From Pyxidicoccus xibeiensis (GTDB taxonomy: Bacteria; Myxococcota; Myxococcia; Myxococcales; Myxococcaceae), in the NCBI RefSeq assembly GCF_024198175.1, contig NZ_JAJVKV010000001.1, positions 1,116,001 through 1,180,000 of the forward strand: a stretch of DNA of 64,000 bases, written 5' to 3'. Positions 36,341-44,814 of the stretch are shown here, in pieces. Positions within the stretch are counted from its first letter, which is position 1, and each line of letters begins with the position of its first letter. Under the pieces are notes generated by a model. It had not been told where the DNA came from, made no database searches, and saw only the letters and a program-made list of their open reading frames with translations. The translations under genes were made by a program, and so were the position numbers.

Positions 36341-37546
36341 GTGCCCGCTGACACCCCGCTCCGCCTCCGCCTCCGCATCCTCGAAGCAGTGACAGACGTC
36401 CCGGCCGCCGCCTGGGACGCGCTCTGTGGCCCCGATGCGCCGCCCTTCATCCGCCACGCCTGGCTGGAGGCCATGGAGGAGAGCGGCAGCGCCACCGAGG
36501 AAACTGGCTGGGCCCCGCACCACCTGACGCTCTGGCGCGGCCAGAAGCTCGTCGCGGCCGCGCCCGCCTATCGCAAGTTCCACAGCATGGGCGAGTACAT
36601 CTACGACTTCGGCTGGGCCGACGCCGCTGCCCGCCTGGGCGTCGAGTACTACCCGAAGCTCGTCGTCGGCGGCCCCCTCTCCCCCGCCACCGTCCCCCGC
36701 TTCCTCATCGCCGCCGGCGAGGACGTCACCGCCCTGCGCCGCGCGCTGCTCACCGCCGCCACCGAGAGCGCCCGCGAGTCCGGCTGCTCCTCCGTCCACG
36801 TCCTCTACCCCACCGGCGAAGAGGCGGACTTCCTCGAGGCCGAGGGCCTGGCCCGCCGCATCACCCTCCAGTTCCACTGGAAGAACCCGGGCTACCAGAG
36901 CTACGACGACTACCTCTCCCGGTTCGACTCCAAGCGCCGCAACCAGCTCAAGCGCGAGCGCGGCGCCGCCGCCCCCCAGGGCATCTCCCTGCACACCGTG
37001 CGCGGCGCCGAGCTCACCCCGGCCCACGCGAAGCGCGCCTACGGCTTCTACACCTCCACCTGCGAGCGCCACGCCTGGGGCCAGATTCAGCTCACCCCCG
37101 ACTTCTTCGCCCGCGTCTTCAAGCACCTGCCGGACGCGGTGGAGATGGTGGAAGCCTCCCGTGGCGGCAAAATCATTGCCGGCGCCTTCAACCTCGCCAC
37201 CCGCGAGCGGCTCTATGGCCGCTACTGGGGCGCCTTCGAGGAGCACCCCTTCCTCCACTTCCACGTCTGCCTGTACCACTCGGTGGAGGACTGCATCCGC
37301 GCCGGCCGCAAGGTCTTCGAGCCCGGCGCCGGCGGCGAGCACAAGGTCTCCCGCGGCTTCGAGCCCACCGCCGTCCACAGCGCCCACCTCCTCTTCGACC
37401 CCACCCTGGACGGCGCCGTGCGGGGCTTCCTCCGCCGCGAGCACTCCCGGCTGGCCCCGGCCGTGGAGGAGGCCGAGCGCATCTGCGGCCTGAAGCCCTG
37501 GCCCCTGGCCGCCCGCCCGGCCTCCGGGGGGGCTACCGGTACCTGA
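36341..37546 (+). CDS. FemAB-like GNAT-fold protein (DUF482 family)
   Basis: A 401-residue protein of the DUF482/FemAB-like group. Recognisable segments are FIRHAWLEAMEESGSATEETGW, LTLWRGQKLVAAAPAYRKFHSMGEYIYDFGWADA (in parts), FDSKRRNQLKRER and RLYGRYWGAFEEHPFLHFHV, ending with EPGAGGEHKVSRGFEPT. The fold is a double GNAT domain, as in enzymes that use aminoacyl-tRNA or acyl-CoA to modify peptidoglycan, but the reaction of this family is not known. It starts with GTG 36341; there is no clear ribosome site. It is followed by the SUFU gene after 87 bp. Confidence 0.85.
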   Translation: MPADTPLRLRLRILEAVTDVPAAAWDALCGPDAPPFIRHAWLEAMEESGSATEETGWAPHHLTLWRGQKLVAAAPAYRKFHSMGEYIYDFGWADAAARLGVEYYPKLVVGGPLSPATVPRFLIAAGEDVTALRRALLTAATESARESGCSSVHVLYPTGEEADFLEAEGLARRITLQFHWKNPGYQSYDDYLSRFDSKRRNQLKRERGAAAPQGISLHTVRGAELTPAHAKRAYGFYTSTCERHAWGQIQLTPDFFARVFKHLPDAVEMVEASRGGKIIAGAFNLATRERLYGRYWGAFEEHPFLHFHVCLYHSVEDCIRAGRKVFEPGAGGEHKVSRGFEPTAVHSAHLLFDPTLDGAVRGFLRREHSRLAPAVEEAERICGLKPWPLAARPASGGATGT

Positions 37547-37633
37547 ACACCCGCGCCGGACTGTCAGCCCGAAGGGGGTCCCCCCCTTTCTTGAAGTTGT
37601 GAAACCGGGGTGAGCCCGTAGAGTGTCCTCGCT

Positions 37634-38320
37634 ATGAAAGCCCCGGAGACGACTGAAGACTTCATCCAATGGTACGAGGACTGCTGGGCGGACCGTGATG
37701 AGGTCGAGTACCCCAAGATGTTCGGCGCCATCGACGAAGGCGTCTTCACGCTCGACCAGACGGACGCCATTCAAGCGTGGATGGAGAGTGAGCTGGCGCA
37801 GGTGCAGGAGCCGGACCCGAACTGGGAACCGATGGGCGTGCGCGTGGCGCCGCCGAGCAAGGACTACCCGTACTGGACCTATGTCACCAGCGGCCTGTCC
37901 AACCCCTTCACCGTGGCGCCCGGCGAGGAGTTCCCGGACGACGCGCCCAGCGGGCTGGGCTACGAGATGGTCATCCACACGCCCGAGGAGGCGAAGTGGC
38001 CGGTGTTCCGCCTGCTGGACATGATGGCCTACAACCTCGTGTGCCTGCGCGCCTTCGCCATGGGCCACCGCTACCCGGTGGAGGGCTCGCTGGACGGCGG
38101 TGAGTCCAAGCTGGGCGGCTTCGTGTTCGTCAGGGACCCGTCCCGCCCGGACCACTTCGTGCTGCCCAGCGGCAAGGTGCAGCTGATTACGCTGGTGGGC
38201 GCCACGAAGAACGAGATGGCCTTCGCCCGCTCCAACGGCATGGACAAGCTGATGGCGAAGCTGGTGGCGGCCGGCAGCGGCTACATCACCCTGCCCGAGC
38301 GGGACGAAGTGAAGCTGTAG
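37634..38320 (+). CDS. Suppressor-of-fused (SUFU) domain protein
   Basis: A 228-residue protein with a SUFU-like domain. After an acidic N-terminus come WTYVTSGLSNPF, GLGYEMVIHTPEEAKWPVFRLL, and VQLITLVGATKNEMAFAR near the end, which match bacterial SUFU proteins. Bacterial SUFU members are often linked to toxin-immunity or protein-protein binding roles. No toxin gene is adjacent here. No signal peptide is present. The stop abuts the stop of the convergent kinase gene with no gap. Confidence 0.85.
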   Translation: MKAPETTEDFIQWYEDCWADRDEVEYPKMFGAIDEGVFTLDQTDAIQAWMESELAQVQEPDPNWEPMGVRVAPPSKDYPYWTYVTSGLSNPFTVAPGEEFPDDAPSGLGYEMVIHTPEEAKWPVFRLLDMMAYNLVCLRAFAMGHRYPVEGSLDGGESKLGGFVFVRDPSRPDHFVLPSGKVQLITLVGATKNEMAFARSNGMDKLMAKLVAAGSGYITLPERDEVKL

Positions 38321-40345
38321 TCACTCCCCTTCCGCCGCGCGCGCCGCGGGCCTCACGGCTCCGGCGCGTGGCGGCGCGCCCTCCACCAGCGCGCGCAGGG
38401 TGCCCGGCTCGAAGGGCTTCTCGATTCGCGGCAGCGGCACCGTCTGGAGGAAGGAGCGGGCGCGCTCGGTGAAGCTGCCGCCCGTCATGAAGACGAAGCG
38501 GTGCAGCAGCTCCGGCTGGCAGCGGGCCAGCTCCGCGTGCACGTCCATCCCCGTCAAATCCCCCATCATCAAGTCGCAGAAGATGAGGTCGAAGGCGTCG
38601 TCGCGCGCCAGCAACTCCAGCGCCTCGCGCCCGCTGTGCACCAGCACCACGTCATGCCGCCCGCCGAGGATGCGGCGCATGACGGAGGCCAGCTGCGGCT
38701 CGTCGTCCACCACCAGCACCCGCTTGCGCTCGGCCGCGTCCTCCGCCGTCCCCGGGTCCACGGCCAGGGCCACCTCGTGCGTGGTGGGCAGCCGCACGTG
38801 GAAGGTGCTGCCGCCGCCGGGGGTGCTGATGGCCGTCAGCTCTCCGCGCATGCTGCGCACCAGCCCCAGCGCGGTGGACAGGCCCAGCCCCGCGCCGGTG
38901 CCCACCGGGCGCGTGGTGAAGAACGGCTCGAAGGCGCGCTCCAGCACCTCCGGCGCCATGCCGTGGCCGGTGTCCGTCACCTCCACCACCACCCACGGGC
39001 CCTCGCTGCGCGTGGTGAGGATGACGCGGTGGTGGACGGCGTCGCCTTCGGGGATGGCGTACGCGGCGTTGACGAGCAGCTGGAGGAACACCTGCCCCAG
39101 CCGCGCCTCGTGCGCCATGACGGTGGGCACGCTGCCGAAGTGGCGCTCCACCTGGGCGCGGTAGCGCAGCTGCGGCATGGCCATGGACAGGCCGAACTCC
39201 AGCGCCGCGTGCACGTCCACCGGGGACAGGTGCGGCTCGTCCGCGCGGGCGAACGTCTGCAAGTCCCTCACGGTGACGCGGATGCGCTCGGCCCCCTCCT
39301 TCGCCTCCTGCAGCGCCTCCAGCGCGTCCTGTAGCGCCGCGGTGTCCCCGGGCTTGTGCAGGGCGTGCTCCAGCTGCTCCAGCGCGAACTGGAGGTTGCC
39401 GGTGACATAGGACAGCGGGTTGTTGATTTCGTGGCCCACGCCGGCCGCGAGCTGCCCGGCCATGGCCAGCTTCTCCGACTGCACCAGCCGCTCGCGCGCG
39501 TCCACCAGCGCCTGGGTGCGCTCGCGCACGAGGGCCTCGGCCTCCAGGCGGCCGGAGTGCTCGCGGGCCAGCAGCATGTCGCGCTCGGCCTCCACGCGCT
39601 TCTTGTCGGTGATGTCGGTGCCGAAGACGGACAGGTTGCCGTTGGCGCACCAGGCGTGCACCTCGTGCCAGCGGCCCGGGGCGATGCGCACCTCGAACGT
39701 CGTCGCCGCGCCGTCGGTGGCCACGCGGCGCAGCTCGCGCTCGAAGCGGGTGCCCAGCAGCTCCGGACAGGCCTCCCACAGCACGCGGCGGAAGAGCTGC
39801 TCCGGCGAGCGCCCGCTGATGGCGGCGGCCTGGTGGTTGACGTAGGTGACGCGCCAGTCCGCGTCCAGGGTGAAGAAGGCGTCCGGGGTGCCCTCCAGCA
39901 CGTCGCGCACCCAGGCCAGCGTGTCGCGCACGCCCTCCTCCACGCGCAGGGCGCTGGTGACGTCGCGCAGGCGCAAGAGCACCCCGTCGCGCAGCGGCAC
40001 CGCCGTGCCCTGCAGCCACGCTTCACCTTCCGGGAAGCTGTCCGCCGTGGGCCGGCCCGTCTCCACCACCTGCCGCAGCACGTCCACCCGGCCGCCCAGC
40101 CCGGCGTCCGGCGACATCTCCGTCAGCCTCCGCCCGCGCAGGCCCTCCGGCGTCCGGCCCAGTGCGTGCGCGGCGGCGGGGTTGGCCCACAGCCACTCGA
40201 AGTCGGTGATGGTGCCGGCGGCGTCGCGCACGGCGCGCAGCACCATGCAGCCCTCGGGCTGGTGGCGCTCCGCCTCCTCGAGTGCCGCGAGCAGGGTGTC
40301 CGCTCCCGGAGCAGGGGCCATCTGGGATGAGTCCGTCACCGACAT
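38321..40345 (-). CDS. PAS-PAS sensor histidine kinase with C-terminal receiver
   Basis: A 674-residue hybrid kinase starting at ATG 40345 (MSVTDSSQMAPAP); the frame is open upstream to 40549 without conserved sequence. PAS domains lie at ~20-130 and ~140-255. HisKA has SEKLAMAGQLAAGVGHEINN (His ~307; the E-I-N-N-P form of the NtrB/HPK4 group). HATPase shows LLVNAAYAIPEG (N box), DTGHGMAPEV and GTGAGLGLSTALG. The receiver at the C-terminus holds VLVVDDEP and LIFCDLMMGDLTGMD (phospho-Asp), with Lys in PRIEKPFEPG. No membrane segment is seen. It is divergent from the epimerase gene. Confidence 0.93.
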   Translation of the reverse strand: MSVTDSSQMAPAPGADTLLAALEEAERHQPEGCMVLRAVRDAAGTITDFEWLWANPAAAHALGRTPEGLRGRRLTEMSPDAGLGGRVDVLRQVVETGRPTADSFPEGEAWLQGTAVPLRDGVLLRLRDVTSALRVEEGVRDTLAWVRDVLEGTPDAFFTLDADWRVTYVNHQAAAISGRSPEQLFRRVLWEACPELLGTRFERELRRVATDGAATTFEVRIAPGRWHEVHAWCANGNLSVFGTDITDKKRVEAERDMLLAREHSGRLEAEALVRERTQALVDARERLVQSEKLAMAGQLAAGVGHEINNPLSYVTGNLQFALEQLEHALHKPGDTAALQDALEALQEAKEGAERIRVTVRDLQTFARADEPHLSPVDVHAALEFGLSMAMPQLRYRAQVERHFGSVPTVMAHEARLGQVFLQLLVNAAYAIPEGDAVHHRVILTTRSEGPWVVVEVTDTGHGMAPEVLERAFEPFFTTRPVGTGAGLGLSTALGLVRSMRGELTAISTPGGGSTFHVRLPTTHEVALAVDPGTAEDAAERKRVLVVDDEPQLASVMRRILGGRHDVVLVHSGREALELLARDDAFDLIFCDLMMGDLTGMDVHAELARCQPELLHRFVFMTGGSFTERARSFLQTVPLPRIEKPFEPGTLRALVEGAPPRAGAVRPAARAAEGE

Positions 40346-40571
40346 TCGCCGCCCGCTCCGGGCCTCCGCGCGGCCTGGAGGCCTTCCCGCCGTCAGTCCC
40401 GGGGAGTCTCGGGCCCGCGGCGGGGGCCGTATGTCGCCATGAACGCGCGGCATTCTCAAGCCATGGGCGCGGGGGATGGGTCCCACACTACCTGTCAGGT
40501 GTGTGCACGGCCCCGGAGAGGAGATTCCCGGCCGGAGCCCGCACAGCACGGATTAGGGTGGGAGCCCCGCC

Positions 40572-41648
40572 ATGACGCCCACGCTCATCGCCGCCGTCGC
40601 CTTCGAGCCGCTGCACCTGCCCCTCACGGAGCCCTTCGCCATCGCCACGGGCGCGCAGCATGTCGCGGAGAACGTGCTGGTGCGAGTCACGCTGACGGAC
40701 GGCACGGTGGGCCTGGGCGAGGCGGCGCCCTTCACCGCCGTCAGCGGCGAGACGCAGGGCAGCACGCTGGCGGCGCTGGAGTCGGTGCGCGCGGGGCTGC
40801 TGGGGAAGGACGCGCGCGCGTGGCGCCCGGTGTCGGAGTGGCTGGGAGACGCGCTGGCGCTGGCGCCGTCGGCCCGGTGCGCGGTGGAGACGGCGCTGCT
40901 GGACGCGCTGGCGCGGCACCACCGCGTCCCGCTGTACGTGCTGCTGGGCGGCGCGGGGACGGAGCTGGAAATCGACATGACGGTGACGGCGGGCGACGTG
41001 CCGCACGCGCGCGAGTCCGCGAAGGCCATCCTCGCGCGAGGCATCTCCACGCTGAAGGTGAAGGTGGGGGCGCTGTCGCCAGGCGAGGACGCGGCGCGGA
41101 TGCTGGCCATCCACGAGGTGGCGCCCCGGGCGCGGCTCTTCGCGGATGCGAACGGGGGCTACGACGTGGCGGAGTCGCTGGCCTTCCTGAAGGAGCTGGA
41201 GCGGGCGGGTGTGCCGCTGGCGCTGCTGGAGCAGCCGGTGCCGGCGGCGGACGTGGCGGGGATGGCGGAGGTGGCCAGGCGCTCGAAGGTGCCGGTGTGC
41301 GCGGACGAGTCGGCGCGCTCGGCGAAGGACGTGCTGCGGCTCATCCGCGAGGGCGCGGCGCACGCCATCAACATCAAGACGATGAAGTGCGGCGTGGTGG
41401 AAGCGCTGACGATGTGGAGCCTGGCGCGCGCGGCGGGCATGGAGCTGATGGTGGGCGGCATGGTGGAGAGCGTGCTGGCCATGAGCGCATCCGCGCACCT
41501 GGCCGCGGGCCTGGGCGGCTTCACCTACGCGGACCTGGACACGCCGCTGTTCATCGCGAAGCACCCGTTCCGCGGCGGCATCCGCTACGACGGCGCGCGG
41601 CTGGACTTCGACCCGGACGCACCGGGGCACGGCGTCACGCTGGGCTGA
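40572..41648 (+). CDS. Dipeptide epimerase (enolase superfamily, L-Ala-D/L-Glu epimerase-like)
   Basis: A 358-residue member of the muconate-lactonising/dipeptide epimerase group of the enolase superfamily. The catalytic Lys pair and metal ligands are present: TLKVKVGALS (Lys), LFADANGGY (Asp), LLEQPVPAAD (Glu), PVCADES (Asp/Glu) and NIKTMKCG (second Lys). It likely interconverts L/D stereochemistry in Ala-Glu or related dipeptides from peptidoglycan turnover; the exact substrate cannot be told. A 226-bp divergent gap separates it from the kinase. It stops 50 bp before the end of the lower-GC cassette. Confidence 0.9.
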   Translation: MTPTLIAAVAFEPLHLPLTEPFAIATGAQHVAENVLVRVTLTDGTVGLGEAAPFTAVSGETQGSTLAALESVRAGLLGKDARAWRPVSEWLGDALALAPSARCAVETALLDALARHHRVPLYVLLGGAGTELEIDMTVTAGDVPHARESAKAILARGISTLKVKVGALSPGEDAARMLAIHEVAPRARLFADANGGYDVAESLAFLKELERAGVPLALLEQPVPAADVAGMAEVARRSKVPVCADESARSAKDVLRLIREGAAHAINIKTMKCGVVEALTMWSLARAAGMELMVGGMVESVLAMSASAHLAAGLGGFTYADLDTPLFIAKHPFRGGIRYDGARLDFDPDAPGHGVTLG

Positions 41649-41698
41649 GGCGCAGAGGCGCGCTTTCCGGGCCCTGTCGCTTCACGCTGCGGCGCGCA

Positions 41699-42967
41699 CT
41701 AGCGAAGCCGCTGCTGCAAGTGCTCACGGCGGTTTCCAAGCCCGGCGATTACCGCCCGCTGGCGTGCGATGGGCCAGTCCGGCTCGAAGTCCAATCGCTG
41801 GCCGGAACGCAGCGTGAATTCCAGACCTGCCCGCGTGCGCACCACCAGGGAGCTACGAGGCTCCGCGAGCTCCTCGACGATGCTCCACATGACCAGGGGC
41901 TTGCCCGCACGATATCGGCCGGAGCCGAAGCGACCCTGGTGCAGCCCCCACCATCGGTTCCATTCGACAGGGTCAATGCTGGGCATCTCCATCTCGGTCG
42001 CTGGCTCGTCTTCATCATCGGGAGCCGGCACGCTCACCTTCCGGGTGAGTCCTGCTCCCGTGATGAGCTGAAGCGCGGATGCCGCCGCCTGAGCGACTGA
42101 CTCGCCATCCGACAGATGCTCGATGAGCTGCGGAATCGAGCCACCGTTGCCGACAATCCCCATGGCCGCCAGCGCGGGCGCGGTCGACGCTGCGACGGTG
42201 CTGAGCCGCAGCAGCACGGGGAGCCCATGTTCCCCCCCCGCCATGGCGAAGAGCTCGATGAAAGCAGCAGGTGCGCCCCCCTGCTCGCACACACCACGGC
42301 ACAGCTCGAATGCGTGGCGAGACCCGAGCAGCAGTGCGGCCTGGAACTGCAGCAGAGCGAGCTCGGATGGCACATGCAGCATCCGTTCGAGCGTCGGCAA
42401 GACGGGCTGGTGCGCACACTTCGCGAGAGAGAGTGCCGCGGCACTTCGCACCTCCATGGCGGCGTCATCGAGCAGTGGCACGAGCGCAGGTCCCTCCTTA
42501 TCTCGCCTCCTTCCCAGTGCCCGGGCTGCCGCCGCGCGGACCTCAGGCCTGTCATTGAGCAGCACGCGTGTCAGGAACGCGGGGATGCCTGGGTGGTCCG
42601 CCAGGACCAGGGCACCCTCCCAGCTCGAGAGGAACTCGGGCCACTCCTCTTTGGGTGCAGGGAGTGCATCCGGGGCGAGGGCCTCTGGCGCCAGAGAAGC
42701 AAGAGAGAACAAGGCGGCGGGAATCAGGCTGACATCACCTCCCGAGAGCGCCTCGGATGCGATGGAGACCGCGACCGGCCCCCCTGCCCGCATCGCCTCC
42801 AGATGGCCTTCGATGCGAGTCTCGACGGATTCCGCGTCACGCCAGGAGAGTGCCGGCTCACGCAGGCGCCTTTGCCGCTGCCCCAACAGGAATTCGAGTT
42901 CGGAGAGGTGCTCTTCCTGGAACCCACGGAGGAAATCAGCAGCAGAGGGATGAGCGAGCAGATTCAA
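41699..42967 (-). CDS. T6SS-associated HEAT-repeat protein (TIGR02270-like)
   Basis: A 422-residue protein with HEAT-like helical repeats in its middle (DRPEVRAAAARALGRRRD, DDAAMEVRSAAALSLAKC, SVAQAAASALQLITG) and a C-terminal domain with EWNRWWGLHQGRFGSGRYRAG. This combination matches the TIGR02270 family, which is encoded beside T6SS effectors. It probably acts as a scaffold or adaptor. It is the last gene of the cassette, starting 9 bp after the SMI1 stop. Confidence 0.83.
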   Translation of the reverse strand: MNLLAHPSAADFLRGFQEEHLSELEFLLGQRQRRLREPALSWRDAESVETRIEGHLEAMRAGGPVAVSIASEALSGGDVSLIPAALFSLASLAPEALAPDALPAPKEEWPEFLSSWEGALVLADHPGIPAFLTRVLLNDRPEVRAAAARALGRRRDKEGPALVPLLDDAAMEVRSAAALSLAKCAHQPVLPTLERMLHVPSELALLQFQAALLLGSRHAFELCRGVCEQGGAPAAFIELFAMAGGEHGLPVLLRLSTVAASTAPALAAMGIVGNGGSIPQLIEHLSDGESVAQAAASALQLITGAGLTRKVSVPAPDDEDEPATEMEMPSIDPVEWNRWWGLHQGRFGSGRYRAGKPLVMWSIVEELAEPRSSLVVRTRAGLEFTLRSGQRLDFEPDWPIARQRAVIAGLGNRREHLQQRLR

Positions 42968-42976
42968 GGTGGAGAC

Positions 42977-43717
42977 CTAGACGAGCGGCAAGCTGTCCCG
43001 AAGGATTTCACTGAGCCGTGCGAGCTCGGCCTTGTCAGCGGCTGCGGCCTCGATGAAGGGGCCTCCCCTGGGGCTGACCTCACAGAAGATGGCCGCATCC
43101 CCTCGCTCGAGCAGCAGGCAGTGCCGTGAAGACTGGGGGACCTTCTGGAACCCGAGCCGGGTCGCGACCTGCTCCAGAAGCTGGGGCAATGCGGCTCCGG
43201 GTTGTTTCATGCTCGTAAGCTTGGCCGACGAGAGGAGCAAGCCCGTACGCGCCGGGAATGTTGGCAACCACTTGTACAGGCAGGCGAGTGCCAACAGCAG
43301 TTCATGGAACGACAGGGCCCAGCGAGAGACGGTCTTCTGGGTCAGGTCCCCGAAGCTCTCGAACCGGACCACGCCGAAGTCCGGACCCGAGGCCCATTCG
43401 AGATCGAGATAGAAGTCGAAGTATGGATCCTGCTCCTCCACCGCGACCAGCTGGTATCGGGCAGGAGGCCGGTCCTCGTCCTCGTACACCCCGGAAATCC
43501 GCTCGATGTCGAAGCTGACACGAGGAACCTGGAAATCGCCCATCCCCTTCCCCATCCGTCGCAGGAAGTCTCGGTACACAGGGGGCAATGACCGTCCCAC
43601 CAACGCTTCGAGCCGGGCAATCTCCTCGTCGGACGCTCCCTGGAGCTTCGAGGAGAACGCAGGGTCGAACCGCTCGATGAATGCGATGAGCGCGTCGGTC
43701 ATGACTTCGGGTCTCAT
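42977..43717 (-). CDS. SMI1/KNR4 (SUKH) family immunity protein
   Basis: The start at ATG 43717 overlaps the upstream stop as ATGA, which decides between it and the in-frame ATG 43702. The 246-residue product has the SUKH signature: LEALVGRSLPPVYRDFLRRM, then a Gly-rich turn and VSFDIERISGVYED, with WALSFHELLLALACLYKWLP further on. SUKH proteins neutralise many secreted nucleases and deaminases by direct binding. Its place immediately after a DUF4150 protein with a variable C-terminus makes it the likely immunity partner. Confidence 0.85.
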   Translation of the reverse strand: MRPEVMTDALIAFIERFDPAFSSKLQGASDEEIARLEALVGRSLPPVYRDFLRRMGKGMGDFQVPRVSFDIERISGVYEDEDRPPARYQLVAVEEQDPYFDFYLDLEWASGPDFGVVRFESFGDLTQKTVSRWALSFHELLLALACLYKWLPTFPARTGLLLSSAKLTSMKQPGAALPQLLEQVATRLGFQKVPQSSRHCLLLERGDAAIFCEVSPRGGPFIEAAAADKAELARLSEILRDSLPLV

Positions 43718-44814
43718 GAGCAGGGGTCCTGATTCGAGCAGAGCATGGGGGTGAGCTGGATCTGACAGGTCGCGCACGAGGGCACGGTCTGCCCGTGAGT
43801 GAACTTCTCCATGACCTGGTTCGTTTCTCCTTCCACGGTTCTTTGAAAGGTGACCTCCACCTCGCTCGCTGCGTTCTTCCGCTTCCCGGTCCGGGTCTCT
43901 GGCGGGAAGTAGAAGATCTCCGTCATTTCGCCCGGACGATGTCCCGCCTTCTGCGCATCCTGGAGCAGCTTGGGGGCCGCGCACATGCCGGGAGCGTTCG
44001 AGCGTGCGCCGATCCGGCTGGCATCGGTGAAGAACGCCGCGCTGTTCGGGATGAGGCCGTTGCCATTGCGCATCTGACTGAGATCCACGTTGCCGCAGAG
44101 CGTCCAGCGACTGTCTTCCTTCTTCAACTTGTCGACCGCCTCGGCGAAGCCTGGGAGGACCTCTTGCCCGGACATGGCCACGAAGAGCTTCTGGCCGCAC
44201 TTGCATGAGAGCACGCCGATCATGTAGCCGCCGCGAGCTTTGATTATCTGGAGGTGTTGTTGCTTGGCTCGCACCTCCTCCATCTTCGCGAGCAGCATCA
44301 TGCCGAGCGCGAGCGAGCTCGGCGTTTCGAGGATTCGATGCGTTGCCTTGTCCTCATCGCAGAGCGGACAGACATTCGAGCCCTCCACGGGGTCGTCACC
44401 GTAGGCGAAGCCCGTGCCTCCCATCTGGATGAAGGCCGAGTTGAACGTGTTGCCGTTGTGCTGGGTTGCATCAAGGAAGCGGACGACTCCTTTCCCTTCG
44501 AACTTCACGTCCAGACTGAAGCTGCCCCATGTCATCTTCCCCTTGTTCTTCGAGGAGATGAGCCCACCCGCCGATCCCGGCTCGTCCCCCGAGCTGGTGC
44601 TCAGGTTCGAGTCCTTGAGTGCCACGGCGTTGCCGGCAATCTGAACCGACGTGCTGCCCTGAGCAAGGTTGCTGTCCTGCGCCACGTTCACGTAGGGCAC
44701 TGGCACGGGCCCGGCGGGGGAAGGCGTCTTGCACACGTCCGGCACCGCGCAGGTGTTCGTCTGCCCGTCACCTTTGTGCGCGATGGAGCGACCATTCGCG
44801 AAAACCTTGCTCAT
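43714..44814 (-). CDS. DUF4150/PAAR-like T6SS effector with deaminase-like C-terminus
   Basis: A 366-residue protein from ATG 44814 (MSKVFANGRSIAHKG; ATGA overlap with the upstream stop). Residues 1-125 are the DUF4150 PAAR-like domain (CKTPSPAGPVPVPYVNVA, GNAVALKDSNLSTSSGDEPG, MTWGSFSLDVKFEGKGVVRF) that caps the T6SS spike. A Cys-rich linker follows (CPLCDEDKATHRI, GVLSCKCGQKLF). The end carries NAPGMCAAPKLLQDAQKAGH and, ~75 residues on, VPSCATCQIQLTPMLC. This C-A-x-P-K plus CxxC pattern resembles toxin deaminases, where the first motif usually reads CAE or HAE; here Glu is Ala. The deaminase idea is inference; a zinc-bound toxin of another type is possible. Confidence 0.82.
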   Translation of the reverse strand: MSKVFANGRSIAHKGDGQTNTCAVPDVCKTPSPAGPVPVPYVNVAQDSNLAQGSTSVQIAGNAVALKDSNLSTSSGDEPGSAGGLISSKNKGKMTWGSFSLDVKFEGKGVVRFLDATQHNGNTFNSAFIQMGGTGFAYGDDPVEGSNVCPLCDEDKATHRILETPSSLALGMMLLAKMEEVRAKQQHLQIIKARGGYMIGVLSCKCGQKLFVAMSGQEVLPGFAEAVDKLKKEDSRWTLCGNVDLSQMRNGNGLIPNSAAFFTDASRIGARSNAPGMCAAPKLLQDAQKAGHRPGEMTEIFYFPPETRTGKRKNAASEVEVTFQRTVEGETNQVMEKFTHGQTVPSCATCQIQLTPMLCSNQDPCS

